DNA from: Bacteroidetes Order II. bacterium
GTDB taxonomy: Bacteria; Bacteroidota; Rhodothermia; Rhodothermales; UBA2364
Direction of reading: 5' to 3'
NCBI GenBank assembly: GCA_016788705.1
Contig: JAEUSQ010000057.1
Coordinates: forward strand, 1-64,000
DNA: 64,000 nucleotides
Part shown: piece after piece, positions 45,640-55,719 of the stretch
How the letters are laid out: each line of letters starts with the position of its first letter
Position numbering within the stretch: the stretch's first letter is position 1
Notes under the pieces: generated by a model
Databases searched by the model: none
What the model was told of the DNA's origin: nothing
Seen by the model: the letters and a program-made list of their open reading frames with translations, nothing else
Program-made: the position numbers and the translations under genes

Positions 45640-46055
45640 CTAATTTAAAATACAAAACTCGGATTGAAAGAAAATTGCAAGTAGTTTACCATTTTGCTAC
45701 TTGTAAATGCATTTGTGGGCAAAATGATTGGAATAGAGCAAACTATCTTTAACCAATTTGCAGAATTAGAATTTGGAGTGACATCAACAACGGCTATACT
45801 TTCTTTCATACAGCTTTCGGCACTAGAAAGACAATAGTAAACTATTATACAAGATAACTTGCCAATAAATTTAGATATATAAGTTTACTTCTATTTGACT
45901 CATTTCTTCCAATACCAATTTCCCTTATGCCCATATATACTGTTAATTGGAGGTGGGTAATTTTTCCCAATGCGCTTTTAGGTATCAGTCAAGGACTCAC
46001 TTGGGGTAGCACTGTTGTTATGAAAATAGACCTTGCTGGAGAAAAAGACTGCTGA
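45640..46055 (+). pseudogene. Truncated MFS transporter remnant
   Basis: Three frames carry pieces of one major facilitator family transporter: KTRIERKLQVV, then LLLVNAFVGKMIGIEQTIF and FGVTSTTAILSFI, then (next frame) FGTRKTIVNYYTR, a TAA, and NWRWVIFPNALLGISQGLTW plus VVMKIDLAGEKD. The reading is broken by at least two frameshifts and one stop codon, and only the first third of a normal 400-aa transporter remains. After 46055 another frame (46038-46091) ends with ADGVYAKLLDGIK, which may be the tail of another deleted gene. This suggests a deletion joined two gene relics. Confidence 0.82.
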
Positions 46056-46214
46056 CGGGGTTTATGCAAAACTTTTAGACGGCATTAAATAAACCTTTTT
46101 TATACAAAATCATACAACGGCCCTCTGTCTCTGTTACAGTGGTCCTTTTTGTTTTATCCGGTTCGTTTAAGCATACAATAGACTCCCCAAAGGGGACTTA
46201 TTTAAAAATAAGAC

Positions 46215-46240
46215 GGGTTGCTTCCATAGAGAAACAACCC
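46215..46240 (-). terminator. Candidate terminator of acnA
   Basis: GGGTTG (46215-46220) and CAACCC (46235-46240) form a 6-bp stem 32 bp after the acnA stop codon, with TTATTTTTAAA further on along the minus strand. The T run is 8 bp away, so the call is moderate. Confidence 0.5.
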
Positions 46241-46271
46241 ATTTTACTTGACTTCAAACCTTGAGTTCACC

Positions 46272-48998
46272 TCACGCCGCGACGGCTGCTTGGTTCAGGA
46301 ATTCACGAAGGACGTAGTTTAAGATACCGCCATTTCGATAGTAATCTACATCAATCGGTGTGTCTAAACGGCAAATGGCTTGGAATTGCACCTGTGTACC
46401 ATCTGCTTTGGTTGCCGTTACCGTGATTTCTTGACGGGGCGTTACATCGTCCGTGACAGGAATATCAAAGGACTCGGTTCCGTCTAAGCCCAACGTCTCG
46501 GCGGTTTCTCCCGCTTTATATACCAATGGTAGAACGCCCATCCCCACCAAATTGGAGCGATGAATCCGTTCAAAACTTTCGGCAATTACTGCTTTTACGC
46601 CCAGAAGCATGGTTCCTTTGGCGGCCCAGTCGCGGGAGGAGCCCATTCCATAGTCTTTTCCACCCAAGACCACCAACGGCATACCGGCCTCTTGGTATCG
46701 CATGGAAGCGTCATAGACACTTGTCACTTCGCCCGTTGGAAAATAAGTGGTCCAGCCGCCTTCGGTTCCCGGAGCCACTTGATTCCTGATGCGAATATTG
46801 GCAAACGTACCGCGCATCATCACTTCGTGTGCGCCCCGACGCGAGCCATAGCTATTGAAGTCTTTGGGTTCAATGCCATTTTCCAGCAAGTATTTCCCGG
46901 CGGGTGTGTCTTTTTTGAACGAGCCAGCGGGCGAGATGTGGTCCGTGGTAACAGAATCACCCAGTTTAAGCAGCACCTTTGCACCAGAGATGGGTTCAAT
47001 CGCCGAGACCTCGCGGGTGAGCGTGGTGAAAAAGGGTGGTTCTTGCACATATGTCGAAACCGCATTCCATTCATAAAGCGCGCCTTCGGCCACCGGAATG
47101 GCGTTCCAGTCTTCATTGGAGGTTTCCACACCATGGTATTCCTTCAGGAACATAGATGCCGTCACATATTTTGAGACCAATTCGTTAACCTCGGCAGCGG
47201 TTGGCCAGAGGTCTTTTAGGTAAATTGCTTGGCCCAAGTCGTTGGTACCGATGGGGTCGCTCATGAGGTCCAAGTCCACTGTTCCGGCCAAGGCATAAGA
47301 AACGACCAACATCGGTGAGGCCAGATAATTGGCTTTCACCAAGGGATGAACACGGCCTTCGAAGTTGCGGTTTCCGGAAAGAACGCCCGCTACCACCAAG
47401 TCGCCATCGGTAATGGCTTTGTTGACAGGTTCCCGAAGTGGTCCTGAATTTCCGATACAAGTGGTACAGCCATATCCCACCACATTAAACCCGATTTGAT
47501 TTAGATAGGGTAGAAGACCGGCTTCGCGTAGATATTCCGTTACCACGCGGCTACCGGGAGCAAGCGAAGTTTTGACATAAGGCTTCACCTTGAGGCCATG
47601 TTCTATGGCTCTTTTGGCGATCAGCCCTGCACCCATCAAAACAAAGGGGTTCGAGGTATTGGTACAAGACGTGATAGCGGCAATCACCACATCGCCATTC
47701 TTCATGGTAAGTTTTTGTTTTCCATCGTCGTAGGTGGATAAAGCAGCCACTTTTTCCGGTACAAGTCCAAAGCCGGCTGGCCCGATTGGCGCGGTAAGGG
47801 CTGATTGAAATTCCTTGCCCACGTCGGGTACAAAAATGCGGTCTTGCGGACGTTTGGGCCCGGCAACGCTTGGCACGACATCGGCCAAGTTTAGGCTGAG
47901 TGTATCGGTAAAGACCGGATCGGACGTTTCGTCGGTGCGGAAAAGCCCTTGTTCTTTGGTATAGCGCTCTACCATCGTCACCAGCGCTTCGTCGCGGCCC
48001 GTACGACGCAAGTAATTCAATGCCTCGTCGTCAATCGGGAAAAACCCGATGGTTGCGCCATATTCTGGGGCCATATTGGCGATCATGGCGCGGTCTGCGA
48101 GACCAATACTGGAGATGCCTGGACCATAAAATTCCACGAATTTATCCACTACGCCTTTTTTACGGAGCATCTGCGTAATCGTGAGCGTAAGGTCTGTTGG
48201 TGTAACCCCTTCGCGGAGTTTACCTTCGAGCTTAAAGCCAATGACCTGCGGAATGAGCATGTAAATCGGCTGACCAAGCATGACCGCCTCGGCCTCGATA
48301 CCACCCACACCCCAACCTACAATCCCGAGGCCATTGATCATCGTGGTATGGCTATCTGTTCCGACCAATGAATCTGGATAGATCACATCCAAACCCTCTT
48401 CTTCTGGTCGTCGCCAAGCGGCTTTAGCAAGGTATTCGAGGTTGATCTGGTGGACAATTCCGCGGGCGGGGGGAACCACCCCAAAGTTGTCTAAGGCTTG
48501 TTGTCCCCAGCGCAAGAACTCGTAGCGTTCGCGGTTGCGTTCAAATTCCAACTGGTTATTGATGAGCATTGCGGCTTCCGAGCCATACTCATCCACCTGC
48601 ACAGAGTGGTCTATCACCAAATCTACAGGAACACGCGGATTGATCACATCTGGGTTTCCGCCGAGGCGTTGCATGGCCGAACGCATGGCGGCCAAGTCCA
48701 CCACACAAGGCACACCCGTAAAGTCTTGTAAAATAACGCGTGCGGGCAAGAAAGGGATTTCCTCGGCCACTGGATTGGCGGGATCGTAGGCAGCTAATCG
48801 CTCGATGGCCGTTTTCGGTACCACGTAATCATCACAATTCCGTAGGGCCGATTCTAACAGCACTTTGATGGAGAATGGGAGGCGGCTTACTTGCCCGAAT
48901 CCATCCTGCTCTAATTTGTCCAAACGGTAGAGGTAGGCTTGTCCAGAGCCCGTATCAAATAGTTGTCGTGCTCCAAAAAGGTTTTTCTTTTCGCTCAT
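46272..48998 (-). CDS. acnA: Aconitate hydratase A
   Basis: The protein of about 908 aa starts at [20 protein letters not shown] (48998). It is full length for the AcnA/IRP1 type. The [4Fe-4S] cysteines are in [15 protein letters not shown] and [12 protein letters not shown]. Other conserved segments are [38 protein letters not shown], and in the swivel domain [36 protein letters not shown] and [16 protein letters not shown]. It interconverts citrate and isocitrate in the TCA cycle. A longer frame starts at 49046 but lacks conservation. The gene is transcribed alone and marks the right border of the decayed island. Confidence 0.98.
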   Translation of the reverse strand: MSEKKNLFGARQLFDTGSGQAYLYRLDKLEQDGFGQVSRLPFSIKVLLESALRNCDDYVVPKTAIERLAAYDPANPVAEEIPFLPARVILQDFTGVPCVVDLAAMRSAMQRLGGNPDVINPRVPVDLVIDHSVQVDEYGSEAAMLINNQLEFERNRERYEFLRWGQQALDNFGVVPPARGIVHQINLEYLAKAAWRRPEEEGLDVIYPDSLVGTDSHTTMINGLGIVGWGVGGIEAEAVMLGQPIYMLIPQVIGFKLEGKLREGVTPTDLTLTITQMLRKKGVVDKFVEFYGPGISSIGLADRAMIANMAPEYGATIGFFPIDDEALNYLRRTGRDEALVTMVERYTKEQGLFRTDETSDPVFTDTLSLNLADVVPSVAGPKRPQDRIFVPDVGKEFQSALTAPIGPAGFGLVPEKVAALSTYDDGKQKLTMKNGDVVIAAITSCTNTSNPFVLMGAGLIAKRAIEHGLKVKPYVKTSLAPGSRVVTEYLREAGLLPYLNQIGFNVVGYGCTTCIGNSGPLREPVNKAITDGDLVVAGVLSGNRNFEGRVHPLVKANYLASPMLVVSYALAGTVDLDLMSDPIGTNDLGQAIYLKDLWPTAAEVNELVSKYVTASMFLKEYHGVETSNEDWNAIPVAEGALYEWNAVSTYVQEPPFFTTLTREVSAIEPISGAKVLLKLGDSVTTDHISPAGSFKKDTPAGKYLLENGIEPKDFNSYGSRRGAHEVMMRGTFANIRIRNQVAPGTEGGWTTYFPTGEVTSVYDASMRYQEAGMPLVVLGGKDYGMGSSRDWAAKGTMLLGVKAVIAESFERIHRSNLVGMGVLPLVYKAGETAETLGLDGTESFDIPVTDDVTPRQEITVTATKADGTQVQFQAICRLDTPIDVDYYRNGGILNYVLREFLNQAAVAA

Positions 48999-49107
48999 GT
49001 GCGTAACGTGTTTGCTGTTGAAAGGATGGCGCGCAGGGGCCTTCACAATCTACAACGTGTTGAGAGAGACTGGGATGAAATTTTCCAGACAATCGGCGGA
49101 AAATGAT

Positions 49108-49142
49108 GAAAAATGGCCCGTCTTCAACGACAAACAGGCCAT
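49108..49142 (-). terminator. Candidate terminator downstream of the YqaA-like gene
   Basis: On the minus strand ATGGCC (49142-49137) and GGCCAT (49118-49113) form a stem followed by TTTTTC. It lies about 90 bp after the YqaA-like gene and about 110 bp before the acnA start. Confidence 0.55.
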
Positions 49143-49229
49143 ATACGAGGTTCCGCGCTGATGCTCCCTCTTCCGAAAGGGTTTTATGAGGTGTCCCTCA
49201 CCATGATGTATCCCCACGCTCGGTACTCA

Positions 49230-49886
49230 TTAGCTAAGCCAACGAATTACCAAGAACCCACCTACCAATAAGAGCACAAACAAAACACTCAGGATTTCTA
49301 AATATTTGTCTATAAAAGCTTTTATAGCTCGGCCAAAGAAATAAAATAACGCTCCAATAAGAAAGAAGCGTAACGCACGACTGGCTATTGAGGCCAACAT
49401 AAAGACCACAAAATTTAAATCAAAAACCCCTGCCGTGATTGTGGCTACTTTGTAGGGAACAGGAGTGAGACCGGCCACCATCACTGCCCAAAAGTCGTAC
49501 TCGCGGTAAAGCGCTCCCGCACGTTCAAAAACTTCGGTGGTGAACCCCGGAATATGGTCGAAGAAAAACTGTGCAAATCCACTAAATGCGCCCGCCGCAT
49601 CATACCAAAGAAAATGTCCGATCCCATACCCAAACACACCACCCACAACGGAGCCAATGGTACAAACCAGCGCAAACCAAAGGGAACGCTTAGGCAAACC
49701 TACACAAAGCGCCATGAGCAAAACGTCTGGTGGAATGGGGAAAAAGATAGACTCAGAGAAGGCAAGCAGTGCAAGTGCTGGAACTCCATACGGCTTGCTG
49801 GCCAAAGATTCCACCCAGTCTTTGATCCGGTGTATCCATCCAAAAAGGCCGCTGTATCGGTCTTTCTCGGTTGTGCTGTGCGTCAT
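49230..49886 (-). CDS. YqaA-type (DedA superfamily) membrane protein
   Basis: The 218-aa protein has about five membrane segments and the YqaA/SNARE-associated (VTT) pattern: YGVPALALLAFSESIFFPIPPDVLLM, GGVFGYGIGHFLWYDA (shown in part), AVMVAGLTPVPYKVATITAG and RALRFFLIGALFYFFG. The acidic and basic residues typical of the re-entrant DedA core (FSES, PIPPDV, GLTPVPYK) are present. DedA-like proteins are thought to move lipids or polyprenyl phosphates across the membrane. The exact role of YqaA members is unknown. It is monocistronic, and a bidirectional terminator lies upstream of it. Confidence 0.85.
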   Translation of the reverse strand: MTHSTTEKDRYSGLFGWIHRIKDWVESLASKPYGVPALALLAFSESIFFPIPPDVLLMALCVGLPKRSLWFALVCTIGSVVGGVFGYGIGHFLWYDAAGAFSGFAQFFFDHIPGFTTEVFERAGALYREYDFWAVMVAGLTPVPYKVATITAGVFDLNFVVFMLASIASRALRFFLIGALFYFFGRAIKAFIDKYLEILSVLFVLLLVGGFLVIRWLS

Positions 49887-50275
49887 TAGGAGGTTGTTTT
49901 AAATTTAATTGGACAGGAGAAAAGGCAGAATCGCATTTATCATCCATACAGTTCCCCAAAAAGACCAAATAAGTCTTTTTTTAACAGATCAAATAGGCGC
50001 TCGTTGTTTTTAGCGTGGGCAGGATAAGCCTGGTAGAATTAACTCCCAAAATCGCGTTGGAGTTACGGTGTAAACCTAGATACATACAACCAGGTTCACA
50101 AGACCGCCACTATTTAAAGGTACGTGCTCTATTTGCCCCCAACGATACAACTGGCGACGATGGTTCAGGCGACGGATTGGACTGAGCCACTTCATGCAGG
50201 ATTGCCAACAAAAAACAAATGCCCAACAAAAGAACACGCAAGTTCTTAACCATTTTACAGGCTTCCTCTTTCGCA
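49887..50275. other. Intergenic region with a bidirectional hairpin
   Basis: Only one weak small ORF (50076-50276, listed apart) and a terminator hairpin (49958-49980) are visible. The remainder should hold the promoter of the YqaA-like gene. Confidence 0.4.
49958..49982. terminator. Bidirectional terminator hairpin
   Basis: The perfect arms AAAAAGAC (49958-49965) and GTCTTTTT (49973-49980) enclose a 7-base loop and give a T-rich end on both strands. It would end the transcript of the S9 peptidase and the small ORF on the minus strand. Confidence 0.7.
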
Positions 50276-50276
50276 T
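50076..50276 (-). CDS. Possible small membrane-anchored protein
   Basis: An ATG at 50276 gives MRKRKPVKWLRTCVFFCWAF, a basic head followed by a hydrophobic stretch, as in a signal anchor, and a total of about 66 aa. It follows the S9 peptidase stop codon by about 50 bp on the same strand. There is no recognisable family, and the hydrophobic stretch could be chance. Support is weak. Confidence 0.3.
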   Translation of the reverse strand: MRKRKPVKWLRTCVFFCWAFVFCWQSCMKWLSPIRRLNHRRQLYRWGQIEHVPLNSGGLVNLVVCI

Positions 50277-50323
50277 AGAGGCATCGCCAAACAACTTAGC
50301 CCTTACCAATTGAGGGTGGCGGC

Positions 50324-52573
50324 TTATCGTGCGCCCGCTTCTAAATTCGAGAGCAAGTAGCGGGTAAGAAGTTCATACAAATGACGGCTCGTGTTTTTTC
50401 CTTCATAAATGCCATGTGCCCGATTGGGATAGGCCATCATGGTGAAGGGCTTATTGGCCTCAATCAGGGCATTAATCAGGCGCTCGGTCCCTTGGTAATG
50501 CACATTGTCGTCGCCTGTGCCATGCACCACCAACAAATTCCCCTTCAGTTGGTGGGCAAACGTGAGCGGGGATCCAATGCGGTAACCCTCTGGATTGTCC
50601 TGTGGTGTGTCCATGTAACGTTCTTGATAAATGGTATCATACAACCGTTGGTCAGGCACGGGTGCAACCGACATGCCCGTTTTGTACCAATCGGACGAGC
50701 GGAAAAGCAGGTTAAGCGTCATAGAGCCTCCCCCGCTCCATCCCCAAACACCTACCCGTGTGGAGTCTATCCAAGACCACTTTTGGGCCATATTGCGCGA
50801 GGCGGTTACTTGCTCCTGCGAGGCCAAAACACCAATTTGGCCGTAGATGATCTTCCTCCAATCACGACCCCGTAAAGATGGGGTTCCTTGGTTGTCTAAA
50901 CTGGCCACGATATAGCCTTTTTGGGTCAGCATGGTATGCCACAGAAAATTCCGACCGCCCCAAGAGTCCATAACGGTTTGTCCAGCGGGTTCGCCATACA
51001 CATGATAGAGGATCGGATATTTTTTGCTGGGATCAAAGTCAGCAGGTTTCATGATCCAGCCATCCAATTGCACGCCATTTCCAGCGTCAATCCGGAAAAA
51101 CTCGGATTTTGCTGCGCGAACGGCTGCCACACGCTCTTTTAGACGGGTATTGGGCACGGGTATGCGGAGTGTTTCATGTGCTGGCAGGCGGATAATCTCG
51201 GTTGTGGGTGGTGTCCCAAATGCAGACCACGTGTGCAAGGCAAATTGGCCGTTCGGAGAAACATTGTATTGATGAACACCTGCTTGTGATTTTGGTGTCA
51301 GACGCTCATTTCCCGTACCGTCCAATCGGATACGATACAAATAACGTTGAGTAGGATTTTCTGGCGAGGCGATATAATAGACCCATCCGGAGGCAGGATC
51401 TATCTGAAGCACCCGCGCCACATCAAAATCGCCTTTGGTAATGGCCTCAATTCGGCTGCCATCTCTTTGTATTTTATAGAGTTTACGCCAACCATCGCGT
51501 TCACTGACCCATGTAAATGCCTTTTCGCTGTCTGTCCAAATCAAGTCATCTACCACATCTACCCACGCCTTGGGATCCGCATCGGTGAAGACGGTACGAG
51601 TACGTCCGGTTTTTACATCACACAGCATCACTTGATTTGTGTTTTGCTTACGATTCATGCGTTGAATAACCAATTCGTGTGCATTTCCGGCCCACTCCAT
51701 ACGGGCAATGTAGTTATTCCGAAGGTCTCCCGGTACATTCATCCACTTGGTAAGACCACCCGTAGCCGGAACCACCCCCACCCGCGCCGCCGAGTTGGTG
51801 GTTCCGGCTTTGGGATACTGAATCGGGATTACATAGGAATAGAGCGAGTCCGTATTATTAATTAACAGAAAATCTCGGACACCTTTTGCATCCAACTGCC
51901 AATAGGCAATGCTTTTGCTATCGGGGCTCCACCGGAACCCATCTTGGAGACCAAACTCTTCCTCATACACCCAATCGAACGTGCCGTTGATGGTGGTTCT
52001 ATTGCCATCACGGGTGAGTTGCAGGATTCGGCCCGTCGTCAGGTTTTCGGTATATATATTGTTTTGACGTACATAGGCCACTTGTTTTCCATCCGGAGAG
52101 AACTTCGCAAACATCAGCGTGGAGGCCGGGGCTTTTCCGCCCAATTTCCAAAGTTTTCCAGAAGCCACCTCCAGCACCCAATAATCGCCACGTGTATTGG
52201 TGCGCCAAACACGTTCTGAATTTGTAAAAAGAAGCATTTGCTTATGATCCGGCGACCACTCATAATCTTCTATCTCGATCGCTTTTTCACTGCCTTTGGG
52301 GGTGAACGTTTTGGCCGGAATTAAGATGCGCCGCACACCCGTAGCCGTATCATAGGCAACCAAGTCTTGCCCCACACTACCATTGGCAGGACGTTCTAAG
52401 GTCGTATAAGACGCTCCGCCATCCATCCACCGAACGGGACCGAAGCCCTCAGCACCAAAATGCCCGCTAAATAATTGATCGAACGTAAGCATTCCGGATG
52501 CTGGATTTTGGGCGAAGAGCCATCCACTTCCGGCGAGCATTACAAAAAGACAAAAGCGCAAATAGGATCTCAT
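50324..52573 (-). CDS. Secreted S9 (DPP IV-type) prolyl peptidase
   Basis: The 749-aa protein has a signal peptide (MRSYLRFCLFVMLAGSGW, cleavage near LFAQ). A beta-propeller spans about residues 40-500, with repeats such as WSPDHKQMLL, FSPDGKQVAYVRQNN and RWSPDSKSIAYW. The alpha/beta hydrolase domain has the nucleophile Ser613 in GWSGGGS, the acid in GTGDDNVHYQG and the His in NRAHGIY. The propeller EE motif (VYEEEFGLQDGF) that binds the substrate N-terminus in DPP IV is present. So it should remove dipeptides or tripeptides from X-Pro N-termini, for protein or peptide use in the periplasm. It appears monocistronic, perhaps with the small ORF after it. Confidence 0.95.
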   Translation of the reverse strand: MRSYLRFCLFVMLAGSGWLFAQNPASGMLTFDQLFSGHFGAEGFGPVRWMDGGASYTTLERPANGSVGQDLVAYDTATGVRRILIPAKTFTPKGSEKAIEIEDYEWSPDHKQMLLFTNSERVWRTNTRGDYWVLEVASGKLWKLGGKAPASTLMFAKFSPDGKQVAYVRQNNIYTENLTTGRILQLTRDGNRTTINGTFDWVYEEEFGLQDGFRWSPDSKSIAYWQLDAKGVRDFLLINNTDSLYSYVIPIQYPKAGTTNSAARVGVVPATGGLTKWMNVPGDLRNNYIARMEWAGNAHELVIQRMNRKQNTNQVMLCDVKTGRTRTVFTDADPKAWVDVVDDLIWTDSEKAFTWVSERDGWRKLYKIQRDGSRIEAITKGDFDVARVLQIDPASGWVYYIASPENPTQRYLYRIRLDGTGNERLTPKSQAGVHQYNVSPNGQFALHTWSAFGTPPTTEIIRLPAHETLRIPVPNTRLKERVAAVRAAKSEFFRIDAGNGVQLDGWIMKPADFDPSKKYPILYHVYGEPAGQTVMDSWGGRNFLWHTMLTQKGYIVASLDNQGTPSLRGRDWRKIIYGQIGVLASQEQVTASRNMAQKWSWIDSTRVGVWGWSGGGSMTLNLLFRSSDWYKTGMSVAPVPDQRLYDTIYQERYMDTPQDNPEGYRIGSPLTFAHQLKGNLLVVHGTGDDNVHYQGTERLINALIEANKPFTMMAYPNRAHGIYEGKNTSRHLYELLTRYLLSNLEAGAR

Positions 52574-52897
52574 GGAATTTTCGTTTGGATCGTAATGATA
52601 AAAGATAATAGTAATCTACAAAAGAACCCGGCAAAGCAACAGAATTATTTTTCTCAGGGTAACAATCGGCAAGCATGAAGGACGATGATCACCAAAGAAC
52701 AAATACACAATCTTATTGTATCAGACAAAAATGATCCTATGAAATATAGTAAAACATCGCATTTGGTCTATTAAGGCTTGTGTGGTACAATATAGAAAGG
52801 CCAAGGTAAAGCAACCACAATGCCGCACCATTAAAGAAGGCGGGCATTGCCTTTGAAAAAGTGATTAGTGGCAATATGTGGATAAAAAAGGCAATTT
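52574..52897. other. Intergenic region, no gene seen
   Basis: These 324 bp are A+T-rich near the S9 peptidase gene and less so towards the kinase/RapZ gene. I see no gene and no strong hairpin. They should hold the promoter of the S9 peptidase. Confidence 0.4.
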
Positions 52898-54388
52898 TTA
52901 TCCATTCTGCCAATTTTTTCGCTCCTGTTCCACGTGTGTCAGTAAAACCGTGACACCATATTTTTCTTCGAGGTGTTGTGCCATGCGGTCGGCGCAATAA
53001 ACCGACCGATGCTGTCCACCCGTACAACCAAAATTGATCATCAGATTCGTAAAACCTCGTGAAAGGTACTTTTCCACCTGCATGTTCACGAGATGGTAAC
53101 AGCCCTCCAGAAAGTATAACACGTCACTCTCGGCCAGCAAAAAGTCCTTAACCGCCTGGTCTCGGCCTGTCAGCCGCTTATAGGGTTCATACTTTCCGGG
53201 ATTATGGATAGCGCGGCAATCAAAGACAAACCCCCCACCGTTGCCAGACCGGTCTTCGGGGATCCCTTTCTTGTAGGAAAAACTCGTTACGATCACTTGT
53301 AAGTGTTTGTTTTCTTGGCGCTTAGGCGTATTTTCTGGCTTGACAGGTTCGGATTTTTGCGGCGCTGAAATGGCCCCCACTTCCCTCAGTTCGGGATTTT
53401 CTACCATCTGCTGGATAACCCCCAATAGCGCTGGTAGGGCAACGGGGAGGTCTGCTTTTTCCATCCACCATGCTAAGTTTTCTATGGCCGGGGGCAGGCT
53501 CTGCAGAAAATGAGGTCGGTGTTCAATCCAGCCTCGAAAGCCATATGCACCAATGGTTTGAAGCGTCCGAATCAACACAAATCCCATAAAAAAGTCCCAA
53601 AACTCTTTTCGGTTTACCGCCGTTCGGGTTTCCAATACATCTAAATAGTGGTTGACCAATTCGGTGCGGATTTCATGCGGGATGCGTGCCTTTGCCTGAA
53701 AGAGGAGCGAAACAAGATCGTAGTGCAGTGGTCCTCGGCGCCCCCCCTGAAAATCAATAAAAAAGGGTGCGTCGTTTACGAGCAGAATATTTCGTGCCTG
53801 AAAATCTCGGTACATAAAATAATCTGCCCGCGCCGATCCCAAGTAGCCAGACAAACGATTAAAATCATCCTCTAATGCCTGCTCATCAAATCGGGTTTTG
53901 AGTTTCGCTACATAATATTTAAAGTAGTTCAGGTCCCAAGCCATAGACTGCTTGTCGAAATCCGAACGCGGGTAACACACCGAATAGTCCAATCCTTCAC
54001 CTCCGTCTATCTGGAACCGCACCAATTCCGTAAGGGCCTTTTGGTAAGTCGTTACCGGAAAAGGCTTGTCTTTGCATTCTTTGAGCAGATGGTCTAACAA
54101 GGACCGGTCGCCCAAGTCGCCCACAAGATACAGATGCCCCGCTTCATGTTCCCCCAAAACGGGTGCAACATGCAAGCCCTTGGCATGAAAATGACGGGCA
54201 AATGTCAGAAAAGCACGGTTCTCGGCCAAATTGGGGCCATATGCACCGATAGCACTGTGGGTGTCGTTGAATAACCGGTAATACCGACGCTCCGAGCCAG
54301 AAGGGGGAATTTCGGTAATACGGACTTCGGAACTACCTGCCCACTGGCAGAACAAGTCGGATAAAATTTCGCGGTTTGGGTCAAACAC
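52898..54388 (-). CDS. Fusion of APH-type sugar kinase and RapZ C-terminal domain
   Basis: The protein (about 496 aa from a GTG at 54388; a TTG at 54421 is the alternative) has two parts. Residues of about 15-335 are an aminoglycoside-phosphotransferase-fold kinase like AmgK: RRYYRLF, LVGDLGDRSLLDHL, the catalytic YRDFQARNILL (family variant of HxDxxxxN) and FIDFQGGRRGP for the metal. A linker with lysine and proline follows. The last 135 residues are the RapZ C-terminal domain: TSFSYKKGIPED, GGFVFDCRAIHNPG, YKRLTGRDQAV and INFGCTGGQHRSVYCADRMA. In RapZ this domain binds glucosamine-6-phosphate. AmgK-like enzymes phosphorylate MurNAc or GlcNAc at the anomeric position in wall recycling. This fusion exists in several Bacteroidota; its exact substrate is not known. 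Confidence 0.88.
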   Translation of the reverse strand: MFDPNREILSDLFCQWAGSSEVRITEIPPSGSERRYYRLFNDTHSAIGAYGPNLAENRAFLTFARHFHAKGLHVAPVLGEHEAGHLYLVGDLGDRSLLDHLLKECKDKPFPVTTYQKALTELVRFQIDGGEGLDYSVCYPRSDFDKQSMAWDLNYFKYYVAKLKTRFDEQALEDDFNRLSGYLGSARADYFMYRDFQARNILLVNDAPFFIDFQGGRRGPLHYDLVSLLFQAKARIPHEIRTELVNHYLDVLETRTAVNRKEFWDFFMGFVLIRTLQTIGAYGFRGWIEHRPHFLQSLPPAIENLAWWMEKADLPVALPALLGVIQQMVENPELREVGAISAPQKSEPVKPENTPKRQENKHLQVIVTSFSYKKGIPEDRSGNGGGFVFDCRAIHNPGKYEPYKRLTGRDQAVKDFLLAESDVLYFLEGCYHLVNMQVEKYLSRGFTNLMINFGCTGGQHRSVYCADRMAQHLEEKYGVTVLLTHVEQERKNWQNG

Positions 54389-54430
54389 AACAAGACAAAA
54401 TTGAGGCGTGGGAAGAAACAAGCAATAGCT

Positions 54431-54473
54431 AAAAAGAGAAAAGACGTTCCAAACCAGATTAGAACGCCTCTTT
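54431..54473 (-). terminator. Terminator of the menC-tRNA transcript
   Basis: On the minus strand AAAGAGGCGTTC (54473-54462) pairs with GAACGTCTTTT (54449-54439) with one G-U pair, followed by CTCTTTTT. It is just 3' of the tRNA gene and just upstream of the kinase/RapZ gene. Confidence 0.75.
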
Positions 54474-54480
54474 CAGGGGG

Positions 54481-54554
<74 letters not shown>

Positions 54555-54666
54555 CAAGTCTTGTAAAATACGGTAGCAGTCCCCAAAAAACAAAGGGATT
54601 TTCTTTAAGCCGTCGTAAAAACGTATTTTTTTCATCTCTTGTAAGCCCTAAAACGAACCCAATGGT

Positions 54667-55698
54667 TTAGCCTAAGTGGAAGAGTTCCAATTTTTCGACC
54701 TCCACGCAATGTGAGCGATCCAAAGACTCCTCTAAGTCCACTACAGGAGCATCCAGCGAAAGCCTTGGGCGTAAAACATCCTCCCGAAGCCAATTGTACG
54801 TATCCAACCCGATCGGGGTATCGGGCGAGCCAATATAGGAGGCGAGGGCCAACAAGGCTTGTATGCCCACTCCACTTTCAAACGAAGAAGAAAGTACGAC
54901 CGGAAGACCACTTTCCAAATACCACGAGGCGGGGCGTACCGAGAGCATAGGTTTATAGATGAGGACTGCCGGACGGAAAGAGGTTTGTTGTAGTTTGTCC
55001 CATGCGCGGTCGCGTAAACTCTCGTCTAATGCAATGGGCATTCCCGTCAAACGTGCAAATTCCGGTAGATGTCGGCTGCTCTTGAGTGGCTCTTCGATGT
55101 ACTCGATGGGGACACCGTGCAGTTGTTCCGCAAACAATAGGGCCTCTTTTAAAGTCCAGGCACGGTTGGCATCCAAGCGTAAAGCACATCCTTCGCCCAT
55201 GATTGCTGCCACCCGACGTACCAAGGCCGCATCTTGTGCTGGTTTTCCGATCCCTACTTTTACCTTTACCGCTTGGTACCCTTGTTCTGCGGCTTGTTCC
55301 GCACGATGCACACACGCCTCCGGCAACCCGGTCAAAAGCATCGTGAGTCGTACTGTTTTTCGTGCGGTATTATAACGAGGAAGGCCATTTTTTTGGGATT
55401 GAAGGTCTGAGAAAGCGGTATCCAGCCCAAACTTGACGGAAGGATACCAGTTTTTAAACGGAAGCGGCGGTGGATTGAGCCTGTTCTTTGTACGCAAATG
55501 CCCCAATTGCAACACGATTTCCGGAATGGTCTCGTGGCTGAATCCAGGCAGAGGGGCTGCCTCCCCCCAGCCTTCAAAGCCATCTGCATCGGTCAAGCGA
55601 AGCAACAAGCCTGTACGGGTTATTTGTAGTTGCCCGCCCATCCGAATCGGGGATGTGAACGGTATTTGGTAGCGAAACAGGGATAATTCTTGGAGCAT
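54667..55698 (-). CDS. menC: o-Succinylbenzoate synthase
   Basis: The 343-aa protein is an enolase-superfamily enzyme: RYQIPFTSPIRMGG at the start, the catalytic lysine in AVKVKVGIGKP, metal ligands LRLDANRAW, VPIEYIEEPLK, IALDESLRD, and the second base lysine in LIYKPML. MenC dehydrates SHCHC to o-succinylbenzoate in menaquinone synthesis. It comes 21 bp after menA on the same strand, which supports this function over the related racemases. Downstream lies tRNA-Ile2. Confidence 0.92.
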   Translation of the reverse strand: MLQELSLFRYQIPFTSPIRMGGQLQITRTGLLLRLTDADGFEGWGEAAPLPGFSHETIPEIVLQLGHLRTKNRLNPPPLPFKNWYPSVKFGLDTAFSDLQSQKNGLPRYNTARKTVRLTMLLTGLPEACVHRAEQAAEQGYQAVKVKVGIGKPAQDAALVRRVAAIMGEGCALRLDANRAWTLKEALLFAEQLHGVPIEYIEEPLKSSRHLPEFARLTGMPIALDESLRDRAWDKLQQTSFRPAVLIYKPMLSVRPASWYLESGLPVVLSSSFESGVGIQALLALASYIGSPDTPIGLDTYNWLREDVLRPRLSLDAPVVDLEESLDRSHCVEVEKLELFHLG

Positions 55699-55719
55699 AG
55701 GTATTGGATTTTGCAGAAT

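Noticed and set aside
46560-47174. 204-aa plus-strand frame inside acnA
   Set aside because: It is antisense to the highly conserved aconitase frame and has no start context or family pattern.
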